A stretch of DNA of 64,000 bases from Cymbidium sinense (lineage: Eukaryota > Streptophyta > Magnoliopsida > Asparagales > Orchidaceae): assembly GCA_021442155.1 (NCBI GenBank), contig CM038225.1, positions 80,178,925 through 80,242,924 on the forward strand. The letters run 5' to 3'. Both the position numbers and the translations under genes were made by a program. The stretch's first letter is position 1. Every line of letters begins with the position of its first letter. Of this stretch, positions 57,946 through 64,000 are shown one piece after another. The notes under the pieces are model-generated. The model was given only the letters and a program-made list of their open reading frames with translations, did no database searches and had not been told where the DNA came from.

Positions 57946-58756
57946 ATCAAAGTGATGAATTTATAAAATTTCAATTAAATAATTATAAATTAATCATATA
58001 ATATTCTTTTATATTATATTTTTTTTTATACTGTGTTCTTTTTTCAGCTAACCAAGCAGTTTTATAATAATTTTGATATTTAATTGCTCGATTATTTAAT
58101 TACCTGATTATTTGATTTAAATATTTCAATTTAGTTGCTCGCTGGATATCTAGAATCCCATAAGCTTCCTTATTTAATTGGTCAAATGTATTAAATCTTA
58201 GGGCGGTCGACTGTGCCTCAAACAAACCCACCGTATTAAAATTATTCGGCTTTGGTATTCAAATTTAGGCATTCAAAAATTTGCCTTATAATTTATTTGA
58301 GGCAGATGTAATTTTTTTTAAAAATAATTATAAATTTATTATAGAAAAAATAATTTTTTTAAAAAATTATTGTGTATATCATAAATATTTTTTTAAAAAA
58401 ATTTAAAAAATAATTTTGATAATTATTACATTCTAATAATTTTAATTCTCAAAATAGTTTTTTTAATATGATTTTTTTTAAAAATAATCAAAAAAATTAA
58501 TAGTCAAATAAAACTATTTTATTTTCTGATTATTTTTTTAAAAAATAAAACAGCTAAAAAACTATTCTATAATTTATAAAAAAGCTCTCGTAGTTTAGCG
58601 CTTCACGAAGCCGCGAAGGTAACCTACGTCTTTTCTTGTCTTTCCTCGCAGCTCCCATCTGCTTTGCGCACTTCGGCTTGTCTAAATCCCATATCAGGTT
58701 TTAGTAAAATCGGATTTAACATTTAACCATGCAAAAACCGAATGTAGCGGACTATA
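57946..58756. other. AT-rich DNA, no gene
   Basis: Mostly A/T runs. 58590-58680 is GC-richer (GCTTCACGAAGCCGCGAAGG). GCTTGTCTAAATYC occurs at 58676 and again at 59870, near the two outer edges of the foldback element. Confidence 0.4.
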
Positions 58757-59874
58757 CAAAGCTGTAGCTAGTGGATTTAGTAAAGGTCAAAATTTTAAAT
58801 TAGATATAATTATAAATTTAATTAGTAAATTAGGCACGATAAAATGCTTGCTATTTAATTCGACGATCGATATGTCACATCACGCCAATCAACGGATGAC
58901 GATATCGCCTTAATTTTTTTAAAAAAAAACTTGTGGCAACTACAATATTTTTCTCATATCTGACTCATCCGTAATCGATTTTGGAGATTGTTGGAATCAT
59001 AACAAAACTCAACGATTTTCATGTAAAAAATTGCATTATGGTCCCAGATGCAATTCACAAATACGCAAAGACTACTGACGACTTGAAATATTGGAGCAAA
59101 TCCGCCTCAATTTATCCGGTGTCAAAATTGAGTGAGTTTTATATAGTTAAATGAAATTTCATGACTTTCATAACCAAAAAATTTACACCGGCCATATATA
59201 CATTTTTTTAAATAAAAAACTACTACTTAAATTTGATCGCCTCTTATTTTGCCACTATTACTCATCCGATGTCGAATTAAGCGCTTGATATCGTTGGAAT
59301 CATAACAAAACTTTACGACTTTTATGTTGGAATTATAATGAAATCTCCACGATTATGGCGGTTCGACGAGATGTGCAAAATAAGAGGTTGTGTTCACACA
59401 CCGTAGTTTTCCAGATTAAAAAAAGATGCATCAGTCACATTATAATTTTGGTAAACATAAAAGTCGAGGAATTTCACGATTGAACAATAATAATCACTCT
59501 ATTCGACAGTCCGGATGAGTGCAAAGTACAGAGGCTCTAATATTTCAAGTCGGCAACGTAGTCTTTGCATATTTGTAAAAACTACTGAGTATTGGGCAAC
59601 AATCGTAATTTTTGGTCAACATAAAAGTCGACGCTGCTTTAATTCCAACGAATCAACCCATGCTCGATTCGACAATCAATGAATGTATATGGGCAAAATA
59701 ATGTACCGCCATTTTTTTTTTTTTATGCCGCCCATTTAACACGGCATTGATTGGCTGCGGGCTACCACTATTTTGCTAATTTTTTTGTCGTACCTAATTT
59801 GTTAATTAAGTTTATAATTAGACCTAATTTAAAATTTAGCCTTTAGTAAGTTTGAATTTAACCAGCGAAGCTTG
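58757..59874. mobile_element. Foldback element, ~1.1 kb inverted repeat
   Basis: Left arm and the inverse of the right arm match over most of their length. Outer blocks: TTTTAAATTAG.T.TAATTATAAA.TTAATTA (58792 against 59830). Middle: ACAAATACGCAAAGACTAC then GACTTGAAATATTGGAGC (59058-59098), mirrored by GCTCTAATATTTCAAGTCGG.. GTAGTCTTTGCATATTTGT (59536-59578). Inner: CCTCTTATTTTGC (59241) mirrored at about 59378-59390. The centre is near 59315. A module like TTGGAATCATAACAAAACTT then ACGACTTTTATG appears three times forward (58993, 59150, 59303) and twice inverted (59450, 59610). No coding capacity. Long arms suggest a Mutator/foldback type; no target duplication is certain. Confidence 0.85.
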
Positions 59875-61690
59875 TCTAAATTCTAAAATTGCCTCGACTT
59901 TCCTCCCAACTTGCTTCATTTATTTTGTAATATTTTTATTGCATTATCTACTCTCTATATTTCTTATATTTTAAGTTACTTGTGATTAGATATATTTATA
60001 CATTTTTGTATTATGTTCATTATTATTTTGAAAATCTTAAAAATACTAATTAGGCCAATCCTCGTCTTTTTTTCTTTTATTTTTCAATTGATATTAGTGT
60101 CTTAGCTCATTATTTTGCTTAATTACTAACATTAGATCCATATGACACATAATTTTTATTAAACACTATCAAAGAGCACTTCATCCATAAAACCATTTTC
60201 CTAAATAATGTTTCATTTGATTATTGAAATTATAAAATGAGTAAATTTCTAATAAGACAATGTTGTTGATTATATAATATGCTCATAATAGATTCTAAAC
60301 CCCCTTATAAATTAGTCGATGATGTTAGGATCAAAAATTTTTCTAAATGGACTCTATGTAAGATTAATCTCTATATATATTTAACTTCTAAGGCATAAGT
60401 GACTTTTATAGTCTTCTAAAATTTGATGATTACATGAGAATTTCTACATATAAAATTATAATAGAAATATAAAAAAATTTATAAGCACTTATAAGAGAAC
60501 CAATGAGGTTCTATATGCTAACATATTAAAACTCGAGCAGGACTTTAAATTATTTAATATAAAAAATATTGAATATATTTCTAATTTGCACACTATATTT
60601 GTGAAGGCTATATATTCCTCACATCCACTCACATCCACTTGATATAATTCATAAAAATGTTACCTTAGTTTATAGTATTTTATGACCCTTTCTTAAGGAG
60701 TAGGGTCTTATGGTGGCCATCATTATGGAATCTAATAATTTATAAACTTAAGTATTTTATCAGCTTCATGACTTTTTGATAACATGTAAATATTCTATTA
60801 AATTTAGGTAAAATAAGAGGTCAAGAAGCATGAGAACGAGCAAAAATCAAAGGAGACAAAATATTAAGAATTGAAGGAGAGTGGATGAGCTTGCCATGAT
60901 TTGAAAGAATCTTGCATAGTTACAATCTACAAAATATGAGAGATAATGGATTGAATATTTTACTTGAAAACATTCATACATTCTGAGAAAACTAATATTA
61001 TTGTGCTAATATGAGTGAGACTTTATTATGTGGGAGGTCAAGATGATTTCGCAAGGAATCATAAATTTATACTTATTAAGTTAAGATATTATATTTTGTG
61101 ATTGATATGAAAATTCAAGCATTTAATAAAGATTTAATGATCTCAATATTGAGTTAATTTTATGTGACATGTTATTCTTTTTTTTAGCTTTGATAAGAAA
61201 AAAAATGTTTGATAAAATTCTATTATGTGGATTTCTAAAGTTGACTTTATTATTTTAGATGATCAACTTGATAATTATATTATTGATTGAAATTGATGAT
61301 ACAAGTTGAAAATTATTGAAGAATTGTATAAAAGTTAGTAGAGATAAAGATAAATGATGTTTATCTATATATGTTAATAAAGTTGTTTTGGTATTTCCAA
61401 TCGCTATAACAATTGTTAAACAAATATTTTTTCACAATCAATATTGTAAAGAATCATTTACAAAAGAATGAGAGATTCTTCAATGACAATTGTCTCTATA
61501 TATATTGAAAAGATATATTTAATTGTGTATAATTGATTCTATAATGATTTCAAAATATAAAAACTCAAAAAAAGAAGTTATAGATGTAATATATTTTGAG
61601 AAATATCATTTTATTCTCTCTAATAAAATAATATCACATCAAAATATCACTTTATTCACTTTTAAATGTACCTTTTAAGCAGAAAATGTT
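59875..61690. other. AT-rich intergenic DNA
   Basis: Stops in all frames; no element edges or genes recognised. Confidence 0.45.
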
Positions 61691-61760
61691 AGATAAGTAA
61701 ATATCTAACTTTAGGTGTTAGATATGTAAATACATAAGAATTGTGTGGTATGTATGTAAA
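61690..61760. repeat. Partial copy of the 37.7-38.3 kb repeat unit end
   Basis: TTTAGGTGTTAGATATGTAAAT then ACATAAGAATTGTGTGGTATG matches the unit end at about 38200-38250 (TTAGGAGTTAGATATGTAAA, then AGATAAGAATTATGTGTCATG). Confidence 0.6.
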
Positions 61761-61763
61761 TCC

Positions 61764-61893
<130 letters not shown>

Positions 61894-62129
61894 CACAAAT
61901 TAACATTAAATGTTTCTCTTCGGTTTCTCATATCGTTTCTCGTTTATTAAATTTGAATTATTTAATTCTCCTGTAAGCTCCATTATTTAATTATTATGAT
62001 TATTTATTTTTCTCTTGAGTTTCTAAGCTTTAAATTATCTCTTGTTGCTCTTTTAGCATCCTAAATCCTATAATAATAATATTAATTGACTTAGGCTATT
62101 GGTCAGAGTGATAAGTAAACTAAATGAGA

Positions 62130-62450
62130 ATTTAACTTTAAGTTTGGTGTTTTGGAAAGAAAAATTTCAACGATTTGAAATACATTAGAATGATTAGATA
62201 TTTGGAATTCGATTTGGAATTCCAAATACAGCAGTAAAGTGTTTGCTGACGTCGCCATCGCCTCACGCCTCGGTTCTCCTCCTCCGCCATTTCAGCCGGG
62301 TCGCCTGCCGCCACCGGTGCCGCCCCCATCGCACCCGCCACCGCTACCGATTGATCGATCCACCGCACACGCCTCAAAAACTTTATTATATTTATTTTAT
62401 CAAAAAAAAATGAACTATATATAGTTTTTAACCAAACAATCTAAAGTAAT
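62130..62450. mobile_element. Possible TIR element with GC-rich core
   Basis: The AT-rich arms contain GTTTGGTGTTTTGGAAAG (left) and, inverted, GATTGTTTGGTTAAAAAC (right). The core 62246-62370 is strongly GC-rich (CCGCCACCGGTGCCGCCCCC), quite unlike its surroundings. A palindrome TTTGGAATTCCAAA can form near 62200-62226. The GC core may be a captured 5' exon or CpG-rich leader; no frame is convincing. Confidence 0.35.
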
Positions 62451-62929
62451 CCAAATATATTGTATTTTTTTTTACATGTATTTTTTATATATTCTTCTTT
62501 CAGACAATCAATAGCTCAAGGTAACTGAAAAACATTCGATCTTCTTCAAAAAATAATCCAACGTTAATTCATATATGCAATATTCAACATCAGCAAACTT
62601 ATGAGGATTATAAATTTAATCTTGTTGCTTGAAATTTTCCTCTCTTGTCACCTTCATCCCTAAAAATCCATTCTAAAATGAAATTTCCTTAATGTATTTC
62701 ACCTTATTGATCCGAAGTTCTCCCATATCCTAAATTTTCTATCATCTAATTTAATTAGAATTTGGTATGTATGCAAGTTGCATGCCATTTTTTAAAATTA
62801 TTTTACAAAATTTTAATGATAATATTTGTTATGTGCGAGAAAATTAATAACGGTAAAGTGAAAATCTTTAAATCTTAGCTTAGTAAGAAAATCTAATCCA
62901 CAAATAAATAATTAGAGAGAGTATGAGAA
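62451..62929. other. AT-rich intergenic DNA
   Basis: No gene, repeat edge or element recognised. Confidence 0.4.
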
Positions 62930-63840
62930 AAACTAAAATTTTAATGTGAAAAATTCTAGGAAAAAAACAAACCACATAAACTAACCTAGTACAGATAATC
63001 ATTAAGTGTTTTGAAGTTCAAATTGCAACTATTCTCCTAGAATAAAAGAGACGAGATTACAAAGTTGTGCATAAAATTAGGCATTAATAATCTTTAAATA
63101 AGGTTACAACATTAATACTGTGTTAGTAAGGCTGTAATGGCCACTGGTAGTAGTTGGTGATAGCTGTCAGAGTTGGATGATGACTGTTGATGGTGGATCG
63201 TTTCAAGCTTTCAAATTTAGCTCTTCACCTCTCTTATAAGCATCTTTTTACTCTCTCCTTCAAGGTGAGAATAGAGTCCTATTTATAAAATTTTGGGAGA
63301 AATATTTTGGTTACTTTAGCTAAAATTTCAAGATACTCCATCAGACAGTCAATATTGATTCATTTGATTGTAAATTATTTATTGAGAATTTAGATGTCTT
63401 TCACTTTTTGATCTTGGGATTGTTAAATTCCTCCCAGCGGGCCTTTCGATTCGATAATAAACAAATTAGATATGGTGATTATTTGACTATTTCACTAATA
63501 TTTTGAAGTTTTCTCAAATATACTTCTAAAACTTGATTTGAGATTATTTGGAATTAGATCGACCAATTCTTGGTGTTGAAAAATTCATCTTGTCAAGACA
63601 TTCTTGTATTTGATATGATAAATTTTATTTTAATGTGCTATATCATTGTTCTCTTATTTTTGAACGTCAAAATTTATTTCATCAACACACACATACATAA
63701 AATATGTGCAGAAAATCAATTCTAGTGTTTCAAAGCATATACAGAGCAAATGAAATCAAAGTAAAAGCAATCACATTAAAGACATCATATTTAACGTGGA
63801 AAACCTTAGAACAGGAAAAAACCACTGAGCCACATCACCA
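62930..63840 (-). mobile_element. LTR-like fragments
   Basis: 63253-63350 carries CAAGGTGAGAATAGAGTCCTATTTATA, then ATTTTGGGAG and CTCCATCAGACAGTC. The same phrases, in the same order, are at 2610-2705 in the LTR promoter of the left-edge Tat-like element, so this is probably a related minus-strand LTR. Separately, TTTAATGTGAAAAATTCTAGG..AAAAAACAAACCACA (62940) and TTTAACGTGGAAAACC..GGAAAAAACCACT (63788) are two copies of a motif common in plant LTRs. No coding region accompanies them. Confidence 0.45.
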
Positions 63841-64000
63841 AGAAATCCACTATGAAAGAAAAATTGAGGAGATTAGTATAAATTATATTTGTCTGGATTC
63901 TCTCTACACTTTAGTCATTTTAGAGCATTGATTTCACTCTCTCACACAAGAGAATTTGACAAAACATTCAAAAAATTGTAGAAATAATTGCTTAAATATG
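63841..64000. other. Window end, unassigned
   Basis: Continues from the LTR-like motif; probably the same element running out of the window. Confidence 0.3.

Noticed and set aside
58587..58700. GC-rich stretch as a possible tRNA or small exon
   Set aside because: No cloverleaf or A/B box pair could be traced and no frame is open across it.

Overview
The window is nuclear DNA from a flowering plant. It is very AT-rich, has short GT-AG introns, and is filled with plant-type transposable elements: Ty3/gypsy chromoviruses, an RTE-clade LINE with a (TTG)n tail, a hAT element and several MITE-like elements. The one convincing intact host gene is a COBRA-family cell-wall gene. Nothing in the sequence fixes the species. 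No bacterial, CRISPR, rRNA or tRNA signal was seen.

Layout. 1-3000: minus-strand remnant of a Tat-like gypsy element (protease, gag and an LTR promoter) that runs off the left edge. 3.0-7.4 kb: AT-rich DNA with a roughly 62-bp minisatellite (4556-5545) and small diverged duplications. 7526-13793: one hAT transposon with matching 7-bp flanks. It carries a broken minus-strand transposase (BED finger, RNase H-like core, hATC) and, between the transposase and its left end, a three-exon piece of a transketolase gene with its introns. 15.6-16.3 kb: a broken exon of a VMS1/ANKZF1-like gene, followed by LINE debris. 17.9-27.0 kb: a nested pair, in which a 7.5-kb plus-strand chromovirus (18430-25916, TSD TATCA) sits inside a minus-oriented LTR of a second family. 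28.2-31.3 kb: decayed gypsy pol interrupted by an RTE LINE that keeps a 251-codon open frame. 33.1-35.2 kb: an LTR of the second family, itself carrying a LINE with a 7-bp TSD and flanked by minus-strand LINE pieces. 38501-42435: a minus-strand gypsy deletion derivative with two LTRs and a gag remnant. 42616-42807: a small MITE with a perfect 8-bp TSD. 43037-51075: a full-length but heavily frame-broken chromovirus of the second family.

The COBRA gene (minus strand, six coding exons, stop at 51306, start at 55352, 460 codons) lies immediately right of that chromovirus. The 3' LTR ends about 230 bp past the stop codon and about 10 bp past the gene's last AATAAA. Intron 1 carries a 721-bp terminal-inverted-repeat element with a 49-codon open frame. 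From 55.5 kb to the end the DNA is AT-rich. It holds a striking inverted-repeat (foldback) element of about 1.1 kb (58757-59874), a 124-bp (AT)n tract, a GC-cored TIR-like element and LTR-like fragments related to the one at the left edge.

Apart from the COBRA gene there is no evident cooperation between genes; the window records layered transposon insertion with capture or stranding of host gene pieces. Calls rest on hand translation and pattern matching; element edges are approximate where no TSD is given.
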